The notes under the pieces: generated by a model
What the model was told of the DNA's origin: nothing
Seen by the model: the letters and a program-made list of their open reading frames with translations, nothing else
Databases searched by the model: none
DNA from: JACCZX01 sp963786295
GTDB taxonomy: Bacteria; Pseudomonadota; Gammaproteobacteria; Burkholderiales; Burkholderiaceae_F
Assembly (NCBI GenBank): GCA_963786295.1
Contig: CAWAYV010000026.1
Span: forward strand, 12,739 to 76,738
Direction of reading: 5' to 3'
Length of the DNA stretch: 64,000 nucleotides
Part shown: piece after piece, positions 45,953 through 55,486 of the stretch
Position numbering within the stretch: position 1 is the stretch's first letter
How the letters are laid out: every line of letters begins with the position of its first letter
Position numbers and translations under genes: made by a program

Positions 45953-47200
45953 ATGTCGATCGTCGAAGTCAAAGTGCCGCAACTGTCCGAATCGGTCGCC
46001 GAAGCGACGTTGCTGCAATGGAAAAAGAAGCCGGGCGATGCGGTTGCGATCGACGAGACGTTGGTCGAGGTTGAAACCGACAAGGTCGTGCTCGAGGTGC
46101 CGGCGCCTGCGGCGGGCGTGATGGCCGAGATCGTCAAGCCCGACGGCAGTACCGTGCTGGCAGGTGAGTTGATTGCGAGGCTGAATACCGACGCCAAGGC
46201 GACGGCGGCAAAAGCGGCGCCAGCGCCAGCACCCGCGGCCGCATCGGCGGCTACAGCGACAAGTGCCAGTGCGAAGGGCGCGATCGCGATGCCCGCAGCA
46301 GCGAAGATGATGGCCGATGCAGGGATGTCAGCGTCGCAAGTTGCGGGCACCGGCAAAGACGGTCGCATTACCAAGGGCGACGTGATCGGGGCGGTCGAAG
46401 CGAAAGCGAAGCCACCGGCCGTGCCGGCTCCTACGCCACCCGCGGCGCGGCCAGCGTTGCCCGACGTCAAGGCACCACTCGACATTTCCGAGCTCGTCAA
46501 TCGTCCGGAACAGCGTGTTCCGATGTCGCGGCTGCGTCAGCGCGTGGCAGAGCGTCTGGTGCAATCGCAGTCGACGGCTGCGATCCTGACGACGTTCAAC
46601 GAAGTGAACATGCAGCCTCTAATGGAGCTGCGCTCGCGCTACAAGGAAAAGTTCGAGAAGGAGCACGGCGTCAAGCTCGGCTTCATGTCGTTCTTTGTGA
46701 AGGCGGCGGTGTCGGCGCTGAAACGGTATCCGGTCGTCAACGCGTCGGTCGACGGCACCGAAATCGTGTATCACGGCTACTTCGATATCGGCATCGCTGT
46801 TGGGTCGCCGCGCGGGTTGGTCGTGCCGATTCTGCGCAACGCCGATCAGATGACGTTCGCCGACATCGAGAAAAAAATCGCGGATTACGGCAAACGCGCA
46901 GCCGACGGCAAACTCTCGCTGGAAGAACTCACCGGCGGCACGTTTTCCATTTCCAACGGCGGCGTGTTCGGTTCGATGCTGTCGACGCCGATCATCAATC
47001 CACCGCAGTCGGCGATCCTCGGCATTCACGCGACCAAGGAGCGGCCGGTGGTCGAAGACGGGCAGATCGTCGTTCGTCCGATGAACTATCTGGCGCTTTC
47101 GTACGACCACCGAATCATCGACGGCCGTGAAGCGGTGCTTGCATTGGTCGCGATGAAGGAAGCGCTCGAGGATCCGGCGCGATTGCTGCTCGAAGTCTGA
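45953..47200 (+). CDS. sucB: Dihydrolipoamide succinyltransferase (E2)
   Basis: A 415-residue E2 with all three domains: lipoyl domain (lipoylated lysine in VETDKVVLEV, residue 44), an alanine/proline-rich linker, the peripheral-subunit-binding domain (MPAAAKMMADAGMSASQVAG, GRITKGDVIGAV) and the catalytic domain ending in the DHRIIDGREAV motif, whose histidine (386) and aspartate (390) are catalytic. It transfers the succinyl group to CoA. Its stop overlaps the lpd start (TGATG). Confidence 0.95.
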   Translation: MSIVEVKVPQLSESVAEATLLQWKKKPGDAVAIDETLVEVETDKVVLEVPAPAAGVMAEIVKPDGSTVLAGELIARLNTDAKATAAKAAPAPAPAAASAATATSASAKGAIAMPAAAKMMADAGMSASQVAGTGKDGRITKGDVIGAVEAKAKPPAVPAPTPPAARPALPDVKAPLDISELVNRPEQRVPMSRLRQRVAERLVQSQSTAAILTTFNEVNMQPLMELRSRYKEKFEKEHGVKLGFMSFFVKAAVSALKRYPVVNASVDGTEIVYHGYFDIGIAVGSPRGLVVPILRNADQMTFADIEKKIADYGKRAADGKLSLEELTGGTFSISNGGVFGSMLSTPIINPPQSAILGIHATKERPVVEDGQIVVRPMNYLALSYDHRIIDGREAVLALVAMKEALEDPARLLLEV

Positions 47201-48627
47201 TGGCGAAAACTTTCGACGTCGTCGTTATCGGCGGCGGACCCGGTGGTTACGTCGCTGCAATTCGCGCCGCGCAGCTCGGTTTCACAAGCGCCTGCATCGA
47301 CGACTGGAAAAACAAGTCTGGTGGCCCCGCACCGGGCGGGACTTGCACCAACATCGGTTGCATTCCATCGAAGGCGCTGCTGCAATCGTCCGAAAACTTT
47401 GAACACGCGGGACATTCCTTCGCGGATCATGGTATAGAAATCAAAGGCTTAAGCCTTAATCTTGAGAAAATGCTTCAACGAAAGGATGCGGTCGTTAAAC
47501 AGAACAACGACGGCATCTTGTATCTGTTCAAGAAGAACAAGATCACGTTCTTTCACGGGCACGGTTCCTTCGTTTCGCGTAGCGACGCCGGCGTTGAGAT
47601 CGCCGTATCGGAACCTGCGAAAGAAAGCATCGTCGCCAAACACGTGATCGTCGCCACAGGTTCGAGCGCGCGGCCGCTGCCCGGGGTCGAGTTCGACGAG
47701 CAACGCGTCCTGAGCAACGATGGTGCGCTGTCGATCGGCGCAGTGCCAAAGCGGCTTGGCGTTGTGGGCGCCGGCGTGATCGGGCTCGAGATGGGCTCGG
47801 TGTGGCGGCGCCTCGGCGCCGATGTCACGATCCTCGAAGCACTGCCGGAATTCCTTGGCGCGGTCGATCAGCAGATCGCGCGAGAAGCCGCGAAGTCGTT
47901 CAGCAAACAGGGACTGAAGATTCAGCTGGGCGTGAAGATCAGCGGTGTAAAGAGCGACAAGAAAAGCGTGGTTGTCAGCTATGCCGATGCCAAAGGCGAC
48001 GCGCAGGCGCTGACGGTCGATGCATTGATCGTATCGATTGGCCGCGTGCCTCACACGGGCGGATTGAACGCAGAAGCGATTGGATTGAAGCTAGACGACC
48101 GCGGCTTCATCGCAGTCGATGATGAATGCCGCACCAATGTGCCGAACGTATGGGCGATCGGCGACGTCGTGCGTGGACCGATGCTGGCGCACAAGGCCGA
48201 AGAAGAGGGCGTTGCAGTGGCCGAGCGTATCGCCGGTCAGCACGGCCACGTGAACTTCAACACGATTCCATGGGTGATCTACACGTCGCCCGAAATCGCG
48301 TGGGTCGGGCAGAACGAGCAGCAGTTGAAGTCCGAAGGCCGCGCTTACAAGGCCGGTACGTTTCCTTTCATGGCCAATGGGCGGGCACGCGCGCTTGGCG
48401 AGACGACCGGCATGGTCAAGTTCCTCGCCGACGCGAAGACTGACGAAATTCTCGGCGTGCATATCGTCGGCCCGTTCGCGTCCGAGCTGGTCGCCGAAGC
48501 AGTGGTGGCGATGGAGTTTCGTGCTTCCAGCGAAGACATTGCGCGCATCTGTCATGCACATCCGTCGTTGTCGGAGGCGACCAAGGAAGCCGCATTGGCG
48601 GTGGACAAGCGGGCGCTTAACTTCTAG
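47200..48627 (+). CDS. lpdA: Dihydrolipoamide dehydrogenase (E3)
   Basis: A 475-residue flavoprotein that reoxidises the lipoyl group and reduces NAD. VVVIGGGPGGYVAAIRAAQL binds FAD, GGTCTNIGCIPSKALL has the redox cysteines (49 and 54), GVVGAGVIGLEMGSVWRRLG binds NAD, and CHAHPSLSEA gives the His-Glu pair. Coupled to sucB, so it is dedicated to this complex, though it may also serve glycine cleavage or pyruvate dehydrogenase. Intact. Confidence 0.95.
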   Translation: MAKTFDVVVIGGGPGGYVAAIRAAQLGFTSACIDDWKNKSGGPAPGGTCTNIGCIPSKALLQSSENFEHAGHSFADHGIEIKGLSLNLEKMLQRKDAVVKQNNDGILYLFKKNKITFFHGHGSFVSRSDAGVEIAVSEPAKESIVAKHVIVATGSSARPLPGVEFDEQRVLSNDGALSIGAVPKRLGVVGAGVIGLEMGSVWRRLGADVTILEALPEFLGAVDQQIAREAAKSFSKQGLKIQLGVKISGVKSDKKSVVVSYADAKGDAQALTVDALIVSIGRVPHTGGLNAEAIGLKLDDRGFIAVDDECRTNVPNVWAIGDVVRGPMLAHKAEEEGVAVAERIAGQHGHVNFNTIPWVIYTSPEIAWVGQNEQQLKSEGRAYKAGTFPFMANGRARALGETTGMVKFLADAKTDEILGVHIVGPFASELVAEAVVAMEFRASSEDIARICHAHPSLSEATKEAALAVDKRALNF

Positions 48628-48643
48628 AACTCGCTTTTAGCCC

Positions 48644-49784
48644 GTGTCGTTCCGCAGTCAACTGGACAACGCGCTCGCGCAGCGCGGCTACACGCTCGAC
48701 CCGTCGCAACAAGCCGCGGCCGATCGATTACAGCAACTGTATGACGAGTCGGTCGAATACAAGGCACAGCGCTCGAATGCGCTGAAGAAGCTGCTGGCGA
48801 ACCCCTCGGCACCGCGCGGTATCTATCTATGGGGTGGCGTCGGACGTGGCAAGAGTTTTCTGATGGATTTATTTTTCGCCGCGGTGCCGGTGAATCGCAA
48901 AACGCGCGTGCACTTCCATGAATTCATGCGCAGCGTCCATCGCGAGCTCGACGACTTAAAGGGCACCGAAAATCCGCTCGATGAAGTCGCCGAGCGCATC
49001 GCGTCCCGCTATCGCCTGATCTGCTTCGACGAATTTCATGTCTCTGACATCGCCGATGCGATGATCCTGCACCGGCTGCTTTCCAGGCTGTTCGAGCTGA
49101 ATGTCGGGTTCGTGATGACGTCGAACTATCCGCCCGACGGCCTGTATCCGGATGGTCTGCATCGTGACCGCATACTGCCTGCCATCGATCTGCTGAAGCA
49201 ACAGCTTGACGTGCTGGCCGTCGATGGCGGAATTGACTACCGAAAGCGTGCGATGCTGCGCATCGATGCGTATCTGACGCCGGGAGGCGCCGCTAGCTGA
49301 TGCTGTACTGCAGGCGGCGTTCGAGCGCATTGCTGAAACCGATGACGACGATCCGGTGCTTGAGATCGAAGCGCGACGAATACGAGCCCGGCGGCGTGCC
49401 GGCGGCGTCGTGTGGTTCGACTTCGCAGTGCTATGCGGCGGGCCACGCTCGCAGAACGACTACCTCGAGATTGCAGCGCAGTTTCACACGGTGTTGCTGT
49501 CGAATATTCCGCGCATGAGCGCCGGCCAGGCTTCCGAGGCCAGGCGCTTTACGTGGCTGGTCGATGTGCTGTACGACCATCGAGTGCATCTGATCGCCTC
49601 GGCCGAAGCGCCGCCGGAGCAGCTGTATGTGGCGGGCGCGTTGAAGAACGAATTCGCACGCACGGTGTCTCGTTTGCATGAGATGCAATCGCGCGAGTAT
49701 CTGGAGGCGCCGAGACGCAGCGTCGCCGTACGGTCTGGCGATGCGTCATCCGTGACGGCAACGCGCGCGTTCAATAGCCGATGA
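48644..49784 (+). CDS. zapE: Cell division protein ZapE / AFG1-like ATPase (frameshifted)
   Basis: An AFG1 family ATPase. Walker A is GGVGRGKS (64-71), Walker B is RLICFDEFHVSDIADAMI, the sensor region is GFVMTSNYPPDGLYPDGLHR. The first frame ends just after RIDAYLTPGGAA; removing the A at 49295 continues it with ADAVLQAAFERIAETDDDDP and FDFAVLCGGPRSQNDYLEIA to the stop at 49782-49784, the usual full length of about 380. In E. coli ZapE acts at the Z-ring under stress. The position directly after lpd is common in Burkholderiales. GTG start. Confidence 0.9.
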
Positions 49785-50490
49785 GACAGTTGTGGTTGCT
49801 GATGGCGGTTTGGGTGCTCCCGGTAGCGGCGAGTGACTTCGGCGCTCGTTATCCCGCAGGAAGCATTCGCGATGCGGAGCAAGCACAAGCCGTGCTGAAG
49901 GAGGCGGACGCCGAGATGACGCGTATCGGGCAGAGTGCGAAGGAGCGCGACGCCGAATGCCTGCGAAAGTTCCTTGTGAATTCATGTCGCGACGACGTCC
50001 GCCGTGAAAAGCAATTGGCAGAACGCGAAGTGAGGCGAGTGCGCGTCGAAGCGCGCGACTTACAGCGTCGAATCGACGCTGAGAAAGTTGCCAAGCAACG
50101 TGCCGACAAGGCCGCAGCGCTCGCGGCCGAAGAAGCAAAGCGGGCGCAGAATGAAGAGAAGGCACGCGACGCTTCAAAGGTACGCGAACCGCAAGTGAAG
50201 CGACCCGACTCCGTCGCGGTGAAAGAGGGTTCGCCAGCGTCAGCCAGCCGAGCGCAAAACGCCGAACCACAGGCCCGCAGCCCGGGCAAGAAAAGCTGAC
50301 GGCCGCAGAGCGCGCCGAGAACGCACGCAAGTTTCAACAGAAGCAGGAACAAGCCCAGAAGCGTGCACAGGAAATGGAAGTCGAGCGCAAGGAAAACGAG
50401 CAGCGGCGCATTGAAAAGCGCAAGCAGATCGAGGAGCGCGAAGCCGAGCGCGAAGCGATACGCAAGAAAGCTGCCGAGTCAATCAAGTGA
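49781..50490 (+). CDS. Exported coiled-coil protein of unknown function (frameshifted)
   Basis: A short signal peptide (MRQLWLLMAVWVLPVAAS) is followed by DFGARYPAGSIRDAEQAQAV and a cysteine pair (AECLRKFLVNSCRDDVRREK). Beyond that lies a highly charged, heptad-like helix rich in Arg, Glu, Lys and Ala. The first frame stops at 50299; the same composition resumes directly in another frame (LTAAERAENARKFQQKQEQA ... REAIRKKAAESIK) and ends at TGA 50488-50490, which overlaps the Hsp70-like start. One lost base or two extra bases near 50289-50295 explain the break. The family is not recognised beyond its periplasmic coiled-coil nature. Confidence 0.65.
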
Positions 50491-51926
50491 GAAGTCAGCA
50501 GGGCCCCGCCGACGGCGCCCGCTGCTGCGCCATCGACTTCGGAACTTCAAATTCGGCGGTGGCGCTGGCAGTCGGCGATCCGAACGACGCACGGCATACG
50601 AAGATCGAACTGGCGCCGCTCGAGGAAGGCGCGAGCAGCATGCCGACCGCCGTGTTCTACAGCGCCGATGACGGCAGCCGCCGCTTCGGCCGCGCGGCTA
50701 TCGCCGCGTACGTCGACGGCTACGAAGGCCGTCTGATGCGATCGATCAAGAGCATTCTCGGCTCGGATCTGATGGGTGAGACAACCGAACTCGCAAGCGG
50801 CCTGCAGATCCGTTACATCGACGTCGTGATCGCGTACCTACGACACATCAAGCAGCTGGCTGAGAAGCATTGGCAGCGGCCGATTGATCGAGCGGTCATC
50901 GGGCGCCCGGTATTTTTCGTCGACGACGACCCGAGACGCGACGCCAAGGCGCAGCAGACTTTGTTCGAAGCAGCGCATGCGGCGGGCATAACGCACGTGG
51001 AATTCCAATTCGAGCCGATCGCGGCTGCGCTCGACTACGAGTCGAGATTGCGCGCGAGCGACGGTGAACGCCTTGTGCTGGTGGCGGACATCGGCGGCGG
51101 CACGTCCGACTTTTCAGTCGTGCGCGCCAGCGAAGCCGCGCATGGCCTGGCTGATCGGCGCGCGGATATCCTGGCGAACCACGGCCTGCATTTGGCGGGC
51201 ACCGACTTCGACCGGGCGGTGAATCTCGCCAAGATCATGCCGGTGCTGGGGCTGAACGGTGACGGTCCCGGCGGACGTCCTGTGCCTTCGAAGGTCTACT
51301 TCGAGCTGGCGACCTGGCACCTGATCAACACGACGTACGTTCCGAATCGACTCATCGAGTTACGCATGATGCGCAACATGTACAACGATCAGCGTGCGCA
51401 CCAGCGGCTGATGCGTGTACTCACGCAGCATCGGGGGCACGATCTGGCGGCGCGTGCCGAGGCCGCCAAGATTGCCGTGTCGGAGTCCGGCAAGTCGATT
51501 ATTGAACTCGGCTTCATCGAGCCCGGCCTCGAGTTGCCTTTCGTGGAGCGCGAGCAGCAACTCGCCCTGCAGGAAGACGTGCACCGCATTGTTAATACCG
51601 CGCGGGAAACAGTACGCAGAGCGCAGATCAACGCCGACGAGATCGATGCCCTCTACTTCACAGGTGGCTCCACGGGTCTCGACTTCCTGGCCGCGCGACT
51701 CGCTGAGGCGTTCCCAGCCGCGCAAACCGTGCGCGGCGATCGCTACGCAAGCGTCGTAAGCGGTCTCGCGATCACTGCGCACCGGAAGTTCGGAGCGAAA
51801 GTAGGAATCGGGCCAATCGCGGCGGCCTACCTGCATAGGAAATCGATCGGCGCGGGCACTGAAATGTGTACGCCGCTGCCGCACGTTAGCCCTACCGCTT
51901 CGGTGGTGGCTCCAGCTTCACGATAG
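50487..51926 (+). CDS. Hsp70-like ATPase (YegD type)
   Basis: A 479-residue actin-fold ATPase. Phosphate 1 is CAIDFGTSNSAVALAVG, phosphate 2 is VLVADIGGGTSDFSVVR, and the adenosine motif is ALYFTGGSTGLDFLAARLAE. IEFQFEPIAAALDYE-type connecting helix is present. It lacks the substrate-binding domain of DnaK, as in YegD. GTG 50487 overlaps the previous stop. The last 40 residues lie beyond the usual family end (GLAITAHRKFG) and overlap the convergent PP2C gene by 35 bases, so the true stop may be earlier if an indel is present. Possible role in folding or signalling with the PP2C phosphatase; no evidence here for a client. Confidence 0.82.
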   Translation: MRSQQGPADGARCCAIDFGTSNSAVALAVGDPNDARHTKIELAPLEEGASSMPTAVFYSADDGSRRFGRAAIAAYVDGYEGRLMRSIKSILGSDLMGETTELASGLQIRYIDVVIAYLRHIKQLAEKHWQRPIDRAVIGRPVFFVDDDPRRDAKAQQTLFEAAHAAGITHVEFQFEPIAAALDYESRLRASDGERLVLVADIGGGTSDFSVVRASEAAHGLADRRADILANHGLHLAGTDFDRAVNLAKIMPVLGLNGDGPGGRPVPSKVYFELATWHLINTTYVPNRLIELRMMRNMYNDQRAHQRLMRVLTQHRGHDLAARAEAAKIAVSESGKSIIELGFIEPGLELPFVEREQQLALQEDVHRIVNTARETVRRAQINADEIDALYFTGGSTGLDFLAARLAEAFPAAQTVRGDRYASVVSGLAITAHRKFGAKVGIGPIAAAYLHRKSIGAGTEMCTPLPHVSPTASVVAPASR

Positions 51927-52651
51927 CCAACGAGAGATTGTCGCCACGCCCCTCGGCGCGCTCGCGTGCGAGCGACATCATTTCTTCCGATGCATCGCGT
52001 GGAGACAGGTCGTTCAGCAAATGCGCGAGCTCATCGTTCTCGAAATAGGCCCACATGCCGTCGCTCGCCAGCAGGAAACACGTCGCCGACGCGCAGGCTG
52101 TGTTCTTCACCAATGACGACTTTGGGTTTCTTGTCGATACCGAGGGCGCTAACCAATATGTTCTTGTAGCGCTGTGCAGCGATCTCGGCATCCTCATGCC
52201 GTCCTTCTTCGCGCAGCTGTTGAGCGTACGTCTGGTCTTCGGTCAGGTGCACCAGTTTGCCGCCACGGAAGAAATAGAGGCGGGAGTCGCCGGCGTGCGC
52301 CCAGATGGCGTATTGCTTCTTGATGATCAGCGCGCACAGCGTGGCGTGCGGTTCCTTTTCGCTGGAAATGGCGGTGAGCCGGATGACGGTATGCGCCTCC
52401 GCAGCCAGGTGCAGCAGCATTTCGCGAAACGTCGAGTCGTGCTCGGACATGTCGCAAAACAGGCTCTCGGCGGTCGAGATGACTTGATCGGCCGCCTGCC
52501 GGCCGCCGGTGCGGCCGCCCATGCCGTCGGCGACGATCGCCAGCATTGCCCCGGGGTTGCGCTCGCTCGTGATAATGGCGACCCGGTCCTGCTGCTCGTG
52601 GCGGTCGCCTATGTGAGTGGCAACGCAAGCGTTGACTTTATAGCTGGACAC
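51892..52651 (-). CDS. PP2C-family protein serine/threonine phosphatase (frameshifted)
   Basis: A Stp1/PrpC-type metal-dependent phosphatase of about 250 residues. Motifs in order: IGDRHEQQDR, LAIVADGMGGRTGGRQAADQ, IWAHAGDSRLYFFRGGKLVH with TEDQTY, then after removing one base at 52081 CFLLASDGMWAYFENDELAH, and finally RGDNLSLAIVKLE. All metal-binding aspartates are kept. The start is GTG 52649-52651. Convergent and slightly overlapping with the Hsp70-like gene, divergent from ydcH. No kinase gene is visible in the window. Confidence 0.85.
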
Positions 52652-52779
52652 ACAGTGGTAGTGATCGTTTGGTTGAGTCTATCATCGGCTTTCACGCCCT
52701 CTTGATAGCGAGGATGACGGCGCGTCTTTGGGGCCTAACTCAATCGTTTGCCCGACCCTTACCTGATGATTGCACAACG

Positions 52780-52977
52780 ATGGATCAGGAAGAAATAAAG
52801 CGGCGCATTATCGAACTGCAAATCGAGCATCGTGACCTGGACTCGGCGATCGGTCGGCTTGCCGAACAATTGAGTATCGACGACCTCGCGCTACGGCGCA
52901 TGAAGAAGCGCAAGTTGCAGATAAAAGACGCGCTGACGCAGCTCGAGATGCGTCTGGTGCCCGATATTCCGGCGTGA
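52780..52977 (+). CDS. YdcH/DUF465 family small protein
   Basis: A 65-residue helical protein. IEHRDLDSAIGRLAEQLSID followed by ALRRMKKRKLQIKDAL matches the DUF465 pattern (HRxLDxxI, then LKKxKLxLKDxI), short antiparallel coiled coils of unknown function that are common in proteobacteria. ATG 52780 is chosen because homology begins there; upstream in-frame sequence is unrelated. Its stop overlaps the helicase start. Confidence 0.85.
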   Translation: MDQEEIKRRIIELQIEHRDLDSAIGRLAEQLSIDDLALRRMKKRKLQIKDALTQLEMRLVPDIPA

Positions 52978-55019
52978 CGCCGACATCCGTCGCGCTGCGC
53001 TCGGACGACACCGTTCGGGCGCGAGTCATCGCAGCATTTGCCGAAAGCGGTGCCTTGGCGCGTGCCGTTTCGAGCTTCGTCGCCCGCGCATCGCAGGCGG
53101 ACATGGCGGCCGCGGTTTACGACACGATCGACTCCGGCGGTACTTTGATCGCAGAGGCCGGCACCGGCACCGGCAAGACGTTCGCTTATCTGGTGCCGGC
53201 GCTGCTGGCCGGCGGTAAGGTGTTGCTTTCTACCGGCACCAAGCCGTTGCAGGATCAGCTGTTCCGGAAAGACCTGCCGGCAGTACTCGACGCACTGCGT
53301 ATCAACGCCGCGACCGCTCTGCTGAAGGGCCGGGCCAATTATGTGTGTCTACACCGCATGGCGCGCGCCGAGAGCGAAGGGCTGTTGCCGACCCGCGAAG
53401 ATGTCGTGCACTTGCGCTCGGTCGTGCGCTTTGCCGCGACCACATCCACCGGTGACCGCGCTGAGCTGGCGGGCGTGCCGGAAAACGCCGCGATCTGGCC
53501 GCTGGTCACTTCGACGCGCGACAACTGTCTAGGTGCCGAGTGTCCACGCTTCGGCGAGTGCTTCGTGTACAAGGCGCGCCGCGAAGCACAGGCCGCCGAC
53601 ATCGTCGTCGTCAATCACCATCTTTTCATGGCGGATCTCGCGTTCCGCGATGACTCGATTCGCGATTTCCTGCCCACCGTCAACACGGTGATTCTGGACG
53701 AGGCTCATCAACTGCCATCGACAGCGGCGGACTTTTTCGGCGCTTCGCTGTCGCTCGCGCAATTGCTCGAGGCCGGTCGCGATACACGCGCGCTCGGACT
53801 GGCGCGTGCACCCGACGGCGCGTCATGGATTACTTTGACGAGTCATTTCGAGCGAGCAGTGCGCGATCTGCGGCTAGCGCTCGGTAGCGTTGGGCTCGCG
53901 ATTGGATCGCGCACGCCGCTCGAGCGAATCGAGCGTCGCGGCGAGTTACAGCCCGCATTCGATGAGCTCGATGCCGCGTGTGCGGAGTTGGCGCGTGCGC
54001 TCGAAATCAACCGCGGACGCGATGCCGAGCTCGATTTGCTGATTGCACGAGTCGTCGAGCTGCGGCGCGAGTTGTCCAACTGGAGCAGCGCGCTAAAAAG
54101 GCCCACAGGTGACGAAGACGGTGGCGAGTTCGATGAGGAGAGCATCGAGGACAACGCGCCATCGGTGCGCTGGATTTCGGTGTCAACCCACGGCGCGCAG
54201 TTCAACCAGACGCCGCTCGCACCCGGCAAGGCGCTCGCGCGCGCGCGCGAGTCGCAACCGCAAGCATGGATCTTGACTTCGGCGACGCTCACCGCAGCAG
54301 GGCGATTCGATCATTATCTGGCGGAGGTCGGGATCGAACGCGCATCTACCGCACGCTGGAACAGTCCGTTTGATTTTCCAAGGCAGGCGCTGCTGTACCT
54401 GCCGCAGTCGATGCCTTCGCCATACGATGTCCGCTTCGCGGAGAAAGTAGCGGAAGCGGCGTGGCCACTGGTCCGCGCCAACGGCGGTCGAGCATTCCTT
54501 CTGTGCACGACGCTGCGCGCGGTCGACAAAGTGGCCGAGCGTCTGCGACAGCTGATGGCGCTTGATGATCAGCAACTGCCGTTGCTGGTTCAGGGCACGA
54601 GCACGCGGCGCGCGTTGATCGAAGCGTTTCGCGGTTCGGGTAACGCGGTGCTCGTCGGCAGCATCAGCTTCTGGGAAGGCATCGACATTCGCGGCGACGC
54701 GCTGTCGTTGGTCGTCATCGACAAGCTGCCGTTCGCGCCGCCGGATGACCCGGTGGTTGAAGCGAAGATTCGTTACCTGCGCAGAAGCGGGCGCAACCCG
54801 TTTAACGAGTATCAGTTACCCGAAGCGATCATGCTGATAAAGCAGGGTGTCGGCCGGTTGATTCGCGATGAAACCGATCGGGGCGTTTTGATGATTCTCG
54901 ACGAGCGCGTGCTGACCAAACCTTATGGAAAGGTCGTCCTGTCCAGTCTGCCGCCGTTTGCCCGCACGCGAAGCGAAGCCGAAGCGGTCGAATTTCTAAC
55001 GCGCCGTCGAGCTGGCTAG
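52974..55019 (+). CDS. yoaA: ATP-dependent DNA helicase, DinG/YoaA (XPD) family
   Basis: A 681-residue superfamily 2 helicase. Walker A is AEAGTGTGKTFAYL (about 60-70) and the Walker B box is ILDEAHQLP (DEAH). The iron-sulfur cysteines are in NYVCLHRM (about 125) and in NCLGAECPRFGECFVYKA (about 185-195). Late motifs are GSISFWEGIDIRGDALSLVV and QGVGRLIRDETDRG. Four-cysteine XPD-like domain and length fit YoaA, which with HolC helps clear stalled replication, rather than longer DinG. GTG 52974 overlaps the ydcH stop. Intact. Confidence 0.9.
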   Translation: MTPTSVALRSDDTVRARVIAAFAESGALARAVSSFVARASQADMAAAVYDTIDSGGTLIAEAGTGTGKTFAYLVPALLAGGKVLLSTGTKPLQDQLFRKDLPAVLDALRINAATALLKGRANYVCLHRMARAESEGLLPTREDVVHLRSVVRFAATTSTGDRAELAGVPENAAIWPLVTSTRDNCLGAECPRFGECFVYKARREAQAADIVVVNHHLFMADLAFRDDSIRDFLPTVNTVILDEAHQLPSTAADFFGASLSLAQLLEAGRDTRALGLARAPDGASWITLTSHFERAVRDLRLALGSVGLAIGSRTPLERIERRGELQPAFDELDAACAELARALEINRGRDAELDLLIARVVELRRELSNWSSALKRPTGDEDGGEFDEESIEDNAPSVRWISVSTHGAQFNQTPLAPGKALARARESQPQAWILTSATLTAAGRFDHYLAEVGIERASTARWNSPFDFPRQALLYLPQSMPSPYDVRFAEKVAEAAWPLVRANGGRAFLLCTTLRAVDKVAERLRQLMALDDQQLPLLVQGTSTRRALIEAFRGSGNAVLVGSISFWEGIDIRGDALSLVVIDKLPFAPPDDPVVEAKIRYLRRSGRNPFNEYQLPEAIMLIKQGVGRLIRDETDRGVLMILDERVLTKPYGKVVLSSLPPFARTRSEAEAVEFLTRRRAG

Positions 55020-55486
55020 CGTTTGGGCTCGAATCTGACCGGCTCAGTGCCACGCGCTTTGGACCGAATTACGACCGTGCCCGCAAGCTTGTCGTGCCAA
55101 CCCTGCTTCCTACGGTCGAACGCGACCCAGATCAGGCCCATAAGAAGGGGAATCGTTGAAACGTAGTAGCCGAGGTAGCGCCCGATCGATTGACCTAGTG
55201 AAAGCGTACCGCCGGTTGTTGCATCCACCACGCGCAGCGATAGCACCATTTTTCCCGGCGTAGCCTGGCGGTACAGCCAGAACGCAATGACCGCGACGGC
55301 CGGCGCGACCCAGGAAATAAGGAAGTCGGCGGGGCCGGCTATCAGGCTGGTTTGCTCGCCAAAGTAGCCCCACCCGTAAATTGCGACGAGCAGCGGGACG
55401 ATGACCATAAGAACAAGCAGTGAGTCGATCAGCGCGGCGCCGACGCGAATCCAGAATCCAGCGTACTCCACGTCATCAGGCTGCAT
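55016..55486 (-). CDS. RDD family membrane protein
   Basis: A 156-residue membrane protein with three helices. AGFWIRVGAALIDSLLVLMV has the Arg-Asp pair that names the family (RxxAxxID), and LYRQATPGKMVLSLRVVDA plus LSLGQSIGRYLGYYVSTIPL complete it. RDD proteins are putative transporters or modifiers; some act as Na+/H+ antiporters. The stop overlaps the convergent helicase stop by four bases and the start overlaps the DUF488 gene by 11 bases. Confidence 0.88.
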   Translation of the reverse strand: MQPDDVEYAGFWIRVGAALIDSLLVLMVIVPLLVAIYGWGYFGEQTSLIAGPADFLISWVAPAVAVIAFWLYRQATPGKMVLSLRVVDATTGGTLSLGQSIGRYLGYYVSTIPLLMGLIWVAFDRRKQGWHDKLAGTVVIRSKARGTEPVRFEPKR

